Assembly (NCBI GenBank): GCA_937876195.1
Contig: CALEIK010000017.1
Coordinates: 118,333 to 182,332, forward strand
From: an uncultured Flavobacteriales bacterium
GTDB taxonomy: Bacteria; Bacteroidota; Bacteroidia; Flavobacteriales_D; Crocinitomicaceae
Length of the DNA: 64,000 bases
Reading direction: 5' to 3'
The notes beneath the pieces were generated by a model. It was not told where the DNA came from. It ran no database searches and saw nothing but the letters and a program-made list of their open reading frames with translations. A program made the position numbers and the translations under genes. Each line of letters opens with the position of its first letter. Position 1 is the first letter of the stretch. This document shows positions 33,906 through 42,428 of this stretch, piece after piece.

Positions 33906-35396
33906 ATGAATGAATTTGACTTAATTGTTATTGGAGGTGGACCAGCGGGCTATGCTGCTGCTATGCGTGCCATTGACTTTGGAAAGACAGTTTGTCTCAT
34001 CGAAAAATACAAGGTTGGAGGTGCAGGAATTTACAACGGTGCACTGTCATCCAAAACGCTTTGGGAGCTTGCCAACAAGGTTGCTGACATCAACGAATCG
34101 CTTACATCCAAAGGACTTCCTGAGTATTCAATGTCATGGAAAGAGGTCAAGCAGATTCATGACGAAGCTATTTTTGAGCGAAAATTCCAGTATTCTTGTC
34201 ACATCAAATTACTTCAATATGAGACCTCGAAACGTTTGTTGTATTACGAACGTGGACTAGGTAAATTATTGTCAAAAAATGAAGTTTTAATCCAGCACGA
34301 AGGCGAAGAACGAACAATTCGTGGAGAAAATATCATTTTAGCTACTGGAAGTCGACCTAGAACACTGCCCAGCTATGCTGTGGATGAAGAATACATTTTA
34401 ACCAGTGACGGCATTGATCATTTGGAAGACTATCCAAAAAGCATGGTCATTGTCGGAGCAGGTGTTATCGGTTGTGAATACGCGACAATTTTTTCCAATT
34501 TTGGAAAAACAAAAGTTTACCTGATTGATCGTCAGGACATGATTTTACCGTTTGAAGATACTGACATCAGTAAGTTAGCAGCGAAAAACTTAGAAAAAAA
34601 CGGCGTTATCATCCACAAAAGCGCAAATTTATTGCGCTTAGAACGAAAAGGGAATGGCGTCGAATACGAAATTCAGTCCCCTGATGGAACAACTGAAGTT
34701 ATTCAAGTAGAGAGAGCATTACTTTCAGTTGGAAGGGTTCCAAACATCGAAAACCTAGGTATGGAGAATGCCGGGATTTCCATGTCAAAAAGAGGCGTTC
34801 ATATTGGTGATGATGACACCCTAACGAATGTACCAAATATTTATGCCGTGGGCGATGTTTCAGGCAGAATTTCATTGGTCAACATGGGAGAGATTGAAGC
34901 ACGTCATGCTGTAGAAAGAGCATTTGGAAATAAAACAGAACGGCTGTGTTACGACGATGTCTGTACCATTATGTTTTTGAAGCCAGAAGTTGCTGCCATA
35001 GGCATGAATGAAAAACAGTGTATCGAGCAAAATATTCCTGTCAAAGTGGTAAAAATCGATTACTCAGTAATCACACGTGCCATTGCCATGCGCAAAACAG
35101 AAGGATTTTTCAAAATAATTGTGACCAATGATAAAGATATGCATGTTCTTGGAATGCGCGCGGTAGGTGAACATGCATCTTCGGCTATTCAGGGTATAGG
35201 TATCTTAATCAAAATGAATGCACCCATCGAAGTGATTTCGGAACTGATTCACCCCCACCCATCTATTGTTGAAGGGATTCAAGAATGTGTGCGGATGCTC
35301 TTGAATAAATCGCTGTTTAAATCTTCTGTTTTTAAAGATAAACTAGCGTGTTATTCTCTTGTGGATGGTGTAAAAACTCCGTTGGAGAGGTTGTAA
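33906..35396 (+). CDS. Dihydrolipoamide-dehydrogenase-like flavoprotein lacking the redox cysteines
   Basis: A 496-residue FAD/NAD(P) oxidoreductase from the ATG at 33906 (the frame continues upstream but overlaps the YkgJ gene). It has the FAD site IGGGPAGYAAAM (9-20), the NAD(P) site VGAGVIGCEY, YAVGDVSG, and the C-terminal HPHPSIVEG base. Where the family has a C-x4-C disulfide (GGxCxNxGCxPSK), this protein has GGAGIYNGALSSK (38-50): Cys to Gly at 41 and Ala at 46. It therefore cannot use the usual dithiol chemistry, and may act as a transhydrogenase or other pyridine-nucleotide oxidoreductase. Confidence 0.85.
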   Translation: MNEFDLIVIGGGPAGYAAAMRAIDFGKTVCLIEKYKVGGAGIYNGALSSKTLWELANKVADINESLTSKGLPEYSMSWKEVKQIHDEAIFERKFQYSCHIKLLQYETSKRLLYYERGLGKLLSKNEVLIQHEGEERTIRGENIILATGSRPRTLPSYAVDEEYILTSDGIDHLEDYPKSMVIVGAGVIGCEYATIFSNFGKTKVYLIDRQDMILPFEDTDISKLAAKNLEKNGVIIHKSANLLRLERKGNGVEYEIQSPDGTTEVIQVERALLSVGRVPNIENLGMENAGISMSKRGVHIGDDDTLTNVPNIYAVGDVSGRISLVNMGEIEARHAVERAFGNKTERLCYDDVCTIMFLKPEVAAIGMNEKQCIEQNIPVKVVKIDYSVITRAIAMRKTEGFFKIIVTNDKDMHVLGMRAVGEHASSAIQGIGILIKMNAPIEVISELIHPHPSIVEGIQECVRMLLNKSLFKSSVFKDKLACYSLVDGVKTPLERL

Positions 35397-35405
35397 AGGG
35401 TTGAA

Positions 35406-36281
35406 TTAAATCCCTCTCAATTCCATCGATCGCAACGTATTAATCATCAAAGAAGCAATAGTCATCGGCCCTACCCCACCTGGGACAGGCGTTATAAACG
35501 AGCATTTCGGAGCAACTTCGTCAAATTTCACGTCGCCTTTCAAAGCCCAACCGTTTTTCTTTGAAGCATCGTCAACGCGCGTTGTACCGACATCAATGAC
35601 AACAGCGCCTTCTTTTACCATATCAGCCGTGACAAAACCCGGCTTCCCAATGGCTGCGATTATAATATCTGCACTTGCTATTTTCTCTTTTAAGTTTTTA
35701 GTACGACTGTGCGTTAATGTTACAGTGCAATTTCCAGGATTGGTATTTCTCGACAACATGATGCTCAAAGGCATACCGACAATATTACTTCGACCAATTA
35801 CGACACAATCTTTGCCTGACGTTTCGATATTATTTCGCTTCAAAAGTTCAAGAATTCCAGCAGGAGTTGCAGGAAGAAAGCAGGGTAAATTGAGCACCAT
35901 TTTTCCCAAATTTTCAGGATGAAAACCATCAACGTCCTTCAATGGATCAATGGCCATGGTGATTTTTAATTCGTCAATGTGCTTCGGAAGCGGCAACTGA
36001 ACGATAAATCCATCAATCGCGTCGTCATTGTTTAACTCATGTACTTTCGCCAATAATGCTTCTTCTGAAATATCTTCGTAGCGAATCAGGGAACTTTCGA
36101 AGCCAATTTGTTCACATGCTTTTACCTTGGCATTGACATAAGTCAACGAACCTCCGTCGTTCCCTACTAAGATGGCTGCGAGGTGTGGAATTTTTTCTCC
36201 GTTCTTCTTTCTTTCTTCAACCGCTTCTCGGAGTTCTTGTCTTATTTCTAGCGCTGTTGCCTTGCCATCTAGTAATTGCAT
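35406..36281 (-). CDS. folD: Bifunctional methylenetetrahydrofolate dehydrogenase/cyclohydrolase
   Basis: A 291-residue enzyme interconverting 5,10-methylene-, 5,10-methenyl- and 10-formyl-tetrahydrofolate. Motifs: YVNAKVKACEQIG (with the catalytic Lys), DGFIVQLPLP, VVIGRSNIVGMPLS and TPVPGGVGPMTIA. The frame extends upstream to 36557, but the family start is the ATG at 36281 (MQLLDGKATAL). It ends 9 bp from the convergent flavoprotein gene. Confidence 0.96.
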   Translation of the reverse strand: MQLLDGKATALEIRQELREAVEERKKNGEKIPHLAAILVGNDGGSLTYVNAKVKACEQIGFESSLIRYEDISEEALLAKVHELNNDDAIDGFIVQLPLPKHIDELKITMAIDPLKDVDGFHPENLGKMVLNLPCFLPATPAGILELLKRNNIETSGKDCVVIGRSNIVGMPLSIMLSRNTNPGNCTVTLTHSRTKNLKEKIASADIIIAAIGKPGFVTADMVKEGAVVIDVGTTRVDDASKKNGWALKGDVKFDEVAPKCSFITPVPGGVGPMTIASLMINTLRSMELRGI

Positions 36282-36387
36282 GTTGACTAATTTTTTGCTA
36301 ATATAACACTCATGTGCTGTTTTTTGAACAGAAATCCTGAAAAATTCATTTCCCTTAAAACTAGTATATTTGAAAAAAAAATATCGT

Positions 36388-37011
36388 ATGAAGTATCTAT
36401 TTTCTATTCTCCTCGTAGTTTTTAGCGTGTCAATAAACGCCCAGGAAGATGAATTCGATGAAACTGAAATAGTAGAAGAAGAGGAAGAGTATGGCGTATA
36501 CCGTGGCTCTGAAATTGGTGCTGATTTAGCGTTCTCCGCTTCTACGTTTGGTGGCAATTTTGGAATTGGATTAAAATATGGTGTTGCCTTAGGTGACTAT
36601 TTTTTAGTAGGACCATGTGTGCGCTACGATAGAACATGGATAAAAAATAATACGACAGGATTCAACGGCAATTACAATGTTTATGGTGGCGGCGCTTTTG
36701 TACATGCTCGCTTTGTAAACGCGCTTTTTTTAGGCGCCGAATTTGAATATTTGAAATCTCCCTACGATATCAATGGTCTGTTGAATACCCAAGGTACGTG
36801 GTGTCCTACCTTGTTTGTAGGTGGTGGATTCTCCATGGAATTCAATGAGATTGTCCGTTTGAACGTGGGAATTATGTACGATGTGATTAACGCGGAAAAC
36901 AGTCCTTTTAGAAATTCTTATTCGATTACAACGAAGGACGCGAATGGAAGTATTACGGGTTACTTGCCAATTATTTATAGGATTGCATTTTTTGTTCCTT
37001 TGGGAAGGTAG
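36388..37011 (+). CDS. Outer-membrane beta-barrel protein with acidic linker
   Basis: A 207-residue protein from the ATG at 36388 (an upstream TTG at 36370 opens the same frame but precedes the signal peptide). The signal peptide ends SINAQ. A very acidic stretch follows (EDEFDETEIVEEEEE), then amphipathic strands such as GNFGIGLKYGVAL, YNVYGGGAFVHARF and FVGGGFSMEF, typical of small barrels. Its role is unknown. It is divergent from folD and convergent with the FKBP pair. Confidence 0.7.
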   Translation: MKYLFSILLVVFSVSINAQEDEFDETEIVEEEEEYGVYRGSEIGADLAFSASTFGGNFGIGLKYGVALGDYFLVGPCVRYDRTWIKNNTTGFNGNYNVYGGGAFVHARFVNALFLGAEFEYLKSPYDINGLLNTQGTWCPTLFVGGGFSMEFNEIVRLNVGIMYDVINAENSPFRNSYSITTKDANGSITGYLPIIYRIAFFVPLGR

Positions 37012-37050
37012 TGATTAGTTGGCAGTGATTAGTGACTATCTTCCAGTAGA

Positions 37051-37084
37051 AAAAAAATCGCCCAACATTTTTGCTGAGCGATTT
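37051..37084 (-). terminator. Rho-independent terminator for the FKBP pair
   Basis: On the minus strand AAATCGC pairs with GCGATTT across a short loop (which can also extend with CTCAGC), followed by a run of T residues. It lies just past the stop of the FKBP lipoprotein gene at 37108. Confidence 0.75.
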
Positions 37085-37107
37085 ACATATTTTTAAGTCA
37101 AAAAAAA

Positions 37108-38028
37108 TTACATTCCTCCTGGCATCTGAGGTTCTTGAGGTTTCACTAGCGAACCAGCAGGTCCAAAATCAACTAATTCAATCACGAAGCACAAAGATTC
37201 TTTTCCTCCTTGCTCACCGTATGCTAAATTCCATGGAATGTAAGTTCGGTATTTCCCACCTTTCTTCATTTTAGGAACAACAAATGTCCAACCTGGAATA
37301 ACACCACCTGCTAAACTCAACGATACTGCTTCCGTAGAACCACTCATCGCTTTCATTTGGTAGCTACTTTGGATAGTATCACCTAAAGCGTTTGTTAAAA
37401 TGTACTCCACTGCAACGTCATCCATCGCTGTTGGACTTCCACCTTTTCCTTCTTCAATCGTTTGAAGAACTACTCCGTTGTCAAACACTTGAACACCCGG
37501 GATAGCCTTCGCTTTTGCCATCATTTTGTTACCCGTCTCAACGTTCAAATCACCGATAAAACCTTGTACTAATTCACGTTTTTCATCATCTGTAAAAAGT
37601 GTATCTGTTTCGTACATTCCGTGTTTGAATCCGGCTTTCACCATTTCTAGGTTGATTTTCTTCTCTCCACCCATGCGAATCATATCTGCATAAAATGAAA
37701 AACTTGTTTTACGTCCTAGACAATTAGAACCTGATTTTAAATAAGTTGTGTCAAAATCTTGGTAATAAGGTCCAAACAATTGTTTCAACACATCGTCACA
37801 TTCAGAGCAGTCGTCTGCATTTAAGTTTTGATTGAATCCAGCAATTAGCTCTTCTTTGTCTAATTCTTTCATCTTGTCACCACTTTCCAAAATAGATCCT
37901 GCATTCAATGCACCAAGGATGTATCCTATTTTATCTTCCGAAGTTTCTAATACCAAAGGCTCTTCTTTTACTTCACCTCCACATGCAAACATCAACCCCA
38001 ATGGGGCAATAAACAACCACTTTTTCAT
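37108..38028 (-). CDS. FKBP-type peptidyl-prolyl isomerase, lipoprotein
   Basis: A 306-residue exported isomerase. The lipobox is MFACG (Cys16), so it should be attached to a periplasm-facing membrane. Residues about 30-190 form an FkpA-like N-terminal dimerisation region in two segments. Residues about 195-285 are the FKBP domain, with GGVIPGWTFVVPKMKKGGKY and WNLAYGEQGG. It starts inside the stop codon of the neighbouring FKBP gene (TAATG), indicating coupled synthesis of both isomerases. It probably helps fold exported proteins. Confidence 0.88.
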   Translation of the reverse strand: MKKWLFIAPLGLMFACGGEVKEEPLVLETSEDKIGYILGALNAGSILESGDKMKELDKEELIAGFNQNLNADDCSECDDVLKQLFGPYYQDFDTTYLKSGSNCLGRKTSFSFYADMIRMGGEKKINLEMVKAGFKHGMYETDTLFTDDEKRELVQGFIGDLNVETGNKMMAKAKAIPGVQVFDNGVVLQTIEEGKGGSPTAMDDVAVEYILTNALGDTIQSSYQMKAMSGSTEAVSLSLAGGVIPGWTFVVPKMKKGGKYRTYIPWNLAYGEQGGKESLCFVIELVDFGPAGSLVKPQEPQMPGGM

Positions 38029-38627
38029 TATGCTATATCAATTAGTTCAACATCAAATACCAACGCCATGTAGGGTTCAATTGGTCCTCCAGGATGTGGT
38101 TGCGCACCGTACGCTAAATTTTCAGGAATATACAGTCTGTACTTTGCTCCTTTGGGCATCAATTGTAATGCTTCTGTCCAACCTGGAATGACTTGATTCA
38201 CACCAAAAGATGCAGGTTGACCTCTTTCTACTGAACTATCGAAAACAGTTCCATCGATTAACGTTCCATGGTAATGAACCGTTACATTGCTTGTTGCAGA
38301 TGGCGTGTCACCATTTCCTGCTTCGATTACTTCGTATTGTAATCCAGAAGCGGTTGTTGTAACTCCTTCTCTACTCGCATTTTCATTTAAAAATTTCTCT
38401 CCAGCTTCTTTGTTCGCTCCAAATGCTTTTTCGCTTTCTGCTTTTAAGAAATTTTGAATAATTCCGTTCGCTTCTTCGGGCGTGAATTTTAATGAGGCAC
38501 CTTCAAACGTATCTTTAATCGCTTTTGACATCGCATCAACATCCAAATTTGTTAGGTTTTGTTGTAATAAACTTCCTCCCAAACTCATTCCCACACAGTA
38601 ACTTACTTCTTTAATTTCTTCTGACAT
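38028..38627 (-). CDS. FKBP-type peptidyl-prolyl isomerase (FklB-like)
   Basis: A 199-residue isomerase with no signal peptide. It has an N-terminal FkpA-N-like helical region (VSYCVGMSLGGSLLQQ) and a C-terminal FKBP domain: VTVHYHGTLIDGTVFDSS, QVIPGWTEALQLMPKGAKYRLYIP and LAYGAQ. It is the first gene of a two-FKBP operon, the second being a lipoprotein paralogue. The two share layout and probably arose by duplication. Confidence 0.92.
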   Translation of the reverse strand: MSEEIKEVSYCVGMSLGGSLLQQNLTNLDVDAMSKAIKDTFEGASLKFTPEEANGIIQNFLKAESEKAFGANKEAGEKFLNENASREGVTTTASGLQYEVIEAGNGDTPSATSNVTVHYHGTLIDGTVFDSSVERGQPASFGVNQVIPGWTEALQLMPKGAKYRLYIPENLAYGAQPHPGGPIEPYMALVFDVELIDIA

Positions 38628-38692
38628 TCAATTATTTTTTAAGCAAAGATAATCTTTCTGTCAGGATAGCAAATAAATTGGAAATGTTTTGA

Positions 38693-39850
38693 TTAAAATG
38701 CCTGTTTCAAATCATGCCACAGATCTTCAACGTGCTCCAGCCCTATTGATAGTCGAATTAAACCATCCGTAATTCCAACTTCCAAACGCTGTTCTTCTGT
38801 CAGTTTAGAATGCGTTGTTGATGCTGGATGCGTAGCTATGCTTTTAACATCTCCCAAATTTGCGGTGAGCGAAAATAGCTTGACTCGATCCAAAAATCGT
38901 TGACCGCCTTGGTAACCAGTTTTCAATTCAAAGCTGATGATTCCTCCACCAGTACTCATTTGTCGCTTGACAATTTCGTATTGCGGGTGCGATTTTAAAA
39001 ATGGATATTTCACTTTTAGAACTGAAGGATGTTCTTCTAAACGCTTAGCAATTTCAAAAGCATTTTTGCAGTGACGCTCCATGCGGACATCCAACGTTTC
39101 GAGTGACTTCGACTGAATCCATGCGTTAAATGGACTTAGTGCAGGACCTGAATGTCGCGCAAAAGTTCTCACCTCATCGATGATTGCATTGGAAGCCAAA
39201 ATAACTCCTCCCAAAGTTCGACCTTGTCCATCAATGTATTTTGTCGATGAGTGAATGGAAACATCCGCTCCAAGCGCGATCGGTTGTTGCAACAAAGGTG
39301 TCGCAAAACAATTATCGACCACCAATAAGACATTTTTGGCTTTGCAAATGGTCGCCAAGCGCTGTATATCGATGATGTCCAATCCAGGATTGCTCGGCGA
39401 TTCGATGTAGACAATTTTTGTTGAAGATTGAATTGCTGCTTCGTATCCTGCATAATCGTCAAAATCGACATAGGTCGTTGAAATGTTCCATTTGGGCAAA
39501 ATTTCCGTCAGTAATTTATGCGTTGAACCAAAAACAGATCGACAAGAAACAATGTGTTCGCCTGCTGAAAGCAAGGCTCCGAACAACGTAAATACGGCGG
39601 ACATTCCGGTCGCTGTGGCCCAACCATTTTCCGAACCTTCTAAAACCGCCATGCGCTGAACAAATTCGTTGACATTGGGATTTGCATACCTTGAGTAAAT
39701 TAATCCTTCTTTTTCGTCGCAAAATTGCGCACGCATGTCTTCTGGATCATCAAACACATAACTGCTCGTAAGGTACAGTGGCGCAGAATGTTCGTTGTTC
39801 TTGGAACGCTCAATTTGATTCCGAATGATCTTCGTTTGCTTATTTTCCAT
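38693..39850 (-). CDS. metZ: O-acyl-homoserine sulfhydrylase (MetZ-type, PLP enzyme)
   Basis: A 385-residue Cys/Met-metabolism PLP enzyme. The Schiff-base lysine is in SIHSSTKYIDGQGR (Lys204); other contacts are SRYANPNV, TATGMSAVF and ESPSNPG. The GQGR after the lysine is typical of MetZ. It makes homocysteine from O-acetyl- or O-succinylhomoserine and sulfide. Because metX in this operon makes the acetyl ester, that is the likely substrate. It overlaps the OsmC gene by 11 nt and is the last gene of the S-box operon. Confidence 0.88.
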   Translation of the reverse strand: MENKQTKIIRNQIERSKNNEHSAPLYLTSSYVFDDPEDMRAQFCDEKEGLIYSRYANPNVNEFVQRMAVLEGSENGWATATGMSAVFTLFGALLSAGEHIVSCRSVFGSTHKLLTEILPKWNISTTYVDFDDYAGYEAAIQSSTKIVYIESPSNPGLDIIDIQRLATICKAKNVLLVVDNCFATPLLQQPIALGADVSIHSSTKYIDGQGRTLGGVILASNAIIDEVRTFARHSGPALSPFNAWIQSKSLETLDVRMERHCKNAFEIAKRLEEHPSVLKVKYPFLKSHPQYEIVKRQMSTGGGIISFELKTGYQGGQRFLDRVKLFSLTANLGDVKSIATHPASTTHSKLTEEQRLEVGITDGLIRLSIGLEHVEDLWHDLKQAF

Positions 39851-40256
39851 GGTCGATTCTCTTAAATTTTAGTTCAATGCGAATTTCATCGTTCAACGAG
39901 GCTGCTACGGAACAGTACTTTTCAAGCACCAACGCTGCAATTTTCCTGAAGTTTTCTTCGTCCTGGTCGTGCTCTAATGCAAATTCCAAAGTGATCAATT
40001 CAAAAGGCGCCAATTCACCCGTTTTTCGCTTGGATTGAATGTCGATGCTGAAGTTGTTTGGTTCCTTGCGTTGCTTCTTCAAAATATTCAACACGTCAAT
40101 CGAGATGCAACCAGCTAAGGAAGCTGCCAATAATTCCATCGGTCGAAAACCTTTGTTCTTGCCGCCAATTTCTTGACTTGCATCGATCAAACACTTTACT
40201 CCTGTGTCATTGGTCACCTCTAATACAAAAGGTGATTCTATTCGTTCTAACTTCAT
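39840..40256 (-). CDS. OsmC-family protein
   Basis: A 138-residue OsmC/Ohr-fold protein with the two expected cysteines: MELLAASLAGCISIDVL and LEKYCSVAASL. Relatives reduce organic or sulfur-based peroxides through these cysteines. Placed between a sulfur transporter and metZ, it may handle sulfane or persulfide by-products. That link is inferred from position. It shares ATGA overlap with the upstream YeeE half (40253-40256) and an 11-nt overlap with metZ. Confidence 0.88.
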   Translation of the reverse strand: MKLERIESPFVLEVTNDTGVKCLIDASQEIGGKNKGFRPMELLAASLAGCISIDVLNILKKQRKEPNNFSIDIQSKRKTGELAPFELITLEFALEHDQDEENFRKIAALVLEKYCSVAASLNDEIRIELKFKRIDHGK

Positions 40257-40672
40257 TTTTTCTCAATTTTCGATGCGACTAAACTGTAGAGGTACGTCCC
40301 GAGCAATGCTCCAGCAAAAAGCGCAATCCCAAGTTGCCATTTGAATCCAACTAAGACGTAAATTGGTGCGGTACATGCACCAGAAATTGCCCAACCGACG
40401 CCAAAGATCAATCCTCCGAAAATACTTCTCTTCCACCCTGTTTGTTTTTCAGTGATAGTGACCTTTTCGCCATATATCGATTTTACATCCTTTCGTTTAA
40501 AAATGAAAACAAAAATGGCTGACGTTCCTATTGCTGAAAAAAGCAATCCATACATGTGAAATGATTCGAAATAAAACATCTCCTGAATTCGATACCACGA
40601 AAATGCTTCCGAAGCAATCAGCACTGCACCAAATAAAAATCCTAGAATGAGCGTAATAATAAATTTTAACAT
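40253..40672 (-). CDS. YeeE/YedE-type sulfur transporter, second half
   Basis: A 139-residue membrane protein from the ATG at 40672 (the open frame extends further but overlaps the first half). It has about four membrane segments and the motif GWAISGACTAPIYVLVG, where thiosulfate-transporter relatives usually have ACPGP. With the preceding gene it should form a complete YeeE-like channel. It starts 3 bp after that gene and overlaps the OsmC gene by 4 nt. Confidence 0.78.
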   Translation of the reverse strand: MLKFIITLILGFLFGAVLIASEAFSWYRIQEMFYFESFHMYGLLFSAIGTSAIFVFIFKRKDVKSIYGEKVTITEKQTGWKRSIFGGLIFGVGWAISGACTAPIYVLVGFKWQLGIALFAGALLGTYLYSLVASKIEKK

Positions 40673-40674
40673 GA

Positions 40675-41166
40675 CTAAAAAATGAGAGGATTGATAAATT
40701 GAGATGTAATCACTCCCGCGACAAAAAACGCCACTGTTGCAATAATAGAACTCACCGAAAATTGAGATACACCCATAATACAATTCCCAGCTGTACATCC
40801 ATTGGCATAGCGGGCACCAAAGCCAAGTAGAATTCCACTCAATAAAAAGATGAGTGCATTTTCAGTGCGATAAACGGGTTCCACCAAATAATCACCATGC
40901 GGTACTAAATCCGGGATGATTAAATCTTCTGGTGAGATAAAATTAATCGACACAAGCGCAGCAAAAACGATTCCCAACCCAAAGTGAAATTGCCAGCTGG
41001 AAGTAGTTTTCGCACTTTTGAAATAGTCGTTTTTCGGCAGGAATTGTCCCACCAAAAAACTGAAACTAGAAGACATTCCAAACTGCTTCTGACGCAAAAT
41101 TAAAAGTGCTGGCACAATGAGTCCAATCAAAGGACCTGCAATGTACCATGGTAAAATAGGGTTCAT
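40675..41166 (-). CDS. YeeE/YedE-type sulfur transporter, first half
   Basis: A 163-residue membrane protein with about five membrane segments and the motif ARYANGCTAGNCIMG, corresponding to GGCTSGH in YeeE. YeeE/YedE proteins import thiosulfate in E. coli. It sits between hom (11 bp) and the second half (2 bp). Within a methionine operon it most likely supplies reduced sulfur for MetZ. Confidence 0.78.
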   Translation of the reverse strand: MNPILPWYIAGPLIGLIVPALLILRQKQFGMSSSFSFLVGQFLPKNDYFKSAKTTSSWQFHFGLGIVFAALVSINFISPEDLIIPDLVPHGDYLVEPVYRTENALIFLLSGILLGFGARYANGCTAGNCIMGVSQFSVSSIIATVAFFVAGVITSQFINPLIF

Positions 41167-41177
41167 AGTTTTTTCTT

Positions 41178-42422
41178 TTAAATATGTGCGACTTCTTTTC
41201 TGTACTTCGACTTATCTTTTAAAAACTCTTCTGCGGAAATCACTTTCTCAGGAAGAATGACCAAAGACATTTCCTTTCTAAAATTGAAATTGAATGCTTC
41301 CAATTCATTGAATCGCACCCAGCCCGTTTGGTAGACATAATCTTCGCTTTGGAACAATTCATCGATGCGGTAGAACGGCACTTCATTAATTACTTCAATG
41401 AACGGTGAACCTAAATACACCTTCACGAAAAAATCATTGGTGAACTGTAAATTCTTATTCTCAGCTTCCTTTCGGTATTCATACTTGTAGTTAAATTTCA
41501 AAGCCGAGACATCTGAAAGCACAGCGCTTGCGGTTGGATAACTCCCTGCTCCTTTTCCAATAAAAAGTTGCTTGTCTGAAAACAGTGCTTCCACAACAAC
41601 CGCGTTGAATTCATTGTCGACGTTATACGCAAAGTGGTTCTCTTTAATGAAATGCGGAGCGACAAATCCAATAATGGCATCACCCAATTTTTCTGCTCGG
41701 GAAAACAATTTGATGCGGTATCCTTTCTCTTTTGCATACGCTACTTCATGTGGAGTGATGTGCTTAATTCCAATATTTGCTACTTTTTTCGGTTCAACTG
41801 TGATTCCAAAGGCGTGTTTTAACAACAACACCAGTTTGTATTTCGAATCGAAACCATCTACATCGAGCGTTGGATTCAACTCGGCGAAACCTAATTCCTG
41901 AGCGTTTTTTAGTGCAGCATCGTAACCAATTCCTTCGTTGGATTTCGTCAGTATATAATTCGTTGTTCCGTTCACAATCCCCTCGACGGAAGTTAATGAG
42001 TCGTTGTTGTAGTACTCTTCGAGATTACGAATAATTGGCACTGATCCAGCAACTGCTCCTTCGTACAACAAAGAAGCGTTGTTCTTTTTCGCAATGGCGA
42101 TTAACTCGTCTAAATGTTCCGCCAATAATTTCTTGTTCGCTGTCACGACATCCTTTCCAGCTTCCAACGCACGCTTGACAATGTCATACGCGGCATCACT
42201 GTCGTTGATCAACTCAATTACAACGTTGATTTCGTCGTCTTTTAAAATATCGTCTACATTGTATGAAAAGTGACTTTCATCAATGCTTCTAATTTTAAAT
42301 CGGTCTTTCACTACAATTTTTGAAATATGCGCGTTAATCAATTTAGATTTGTTCAACACTTCATACAGTCCTGAACCTACGCATCCAAAACCGATTAATC
42401 CTATGTTTAGTTCTTTACTCAT
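41178..42422 (-). CDS. hom: Homoserine dehydrogenase
   Basis: A 414-residue NAD(P)-dependent enzyme that reduces aspartate-4-semialdehyde to homoserine. It has the nucleotide site IGLIGFGCVGSG, VVTANKKLLA (with the catalytic Lys), VEGIVNGTTNYILT, and NPTLDVDGFDSKYKLV. There is no fused aspartokinase, and the C-terminus does not look like a standard ACT domain. It lies 6 bp after metX in the riboswitch operon. Confidence 0.93.
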   Translation of the reverse strand: MSKELNIGLIGFGCVGSGLYEVLNKSKLINAHISKIVVKDRFKIRSIDESHFSYNVDDILKDDEINVVIELINDSDAAYDIVKRALEAGKDVVTANKKLLAEHLDELIAIAKKNNASLLYEGAVAGSVPIIRNLEEYYNNDSLTSVEGIVNGTTNYILTKSNEGIGYDAALKNAQELGFAELNPTLDVDGFDSKYKLVLLLKHAFGITVEPKKVANIGIKHITPHEVAYAKEKGYRIKLFSRAEKLGDAIIGFVAPHFIKENHFAYNVDNEFNAVVVEALFSDKQLFIGKGAGSYPTASAVLSDVSALKFNYKYEYRKEAENKNLQFTNDFFVKVYLGSPFIEVINEVPFYRIDELFQSEDYVYQTGWVRFNELEAFNFNFRKEMSLVILPEKVISAEEFLKDKSKYRKEVAHI

Positions 42423-42428
42423 GTCTAT

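Noticed and set aside
40673..40798. Longer N-terminus for the second YeeE half
   Set aside because: The extension is out-of-frame translation of the first half's 3' end and breaks the membrane topology.
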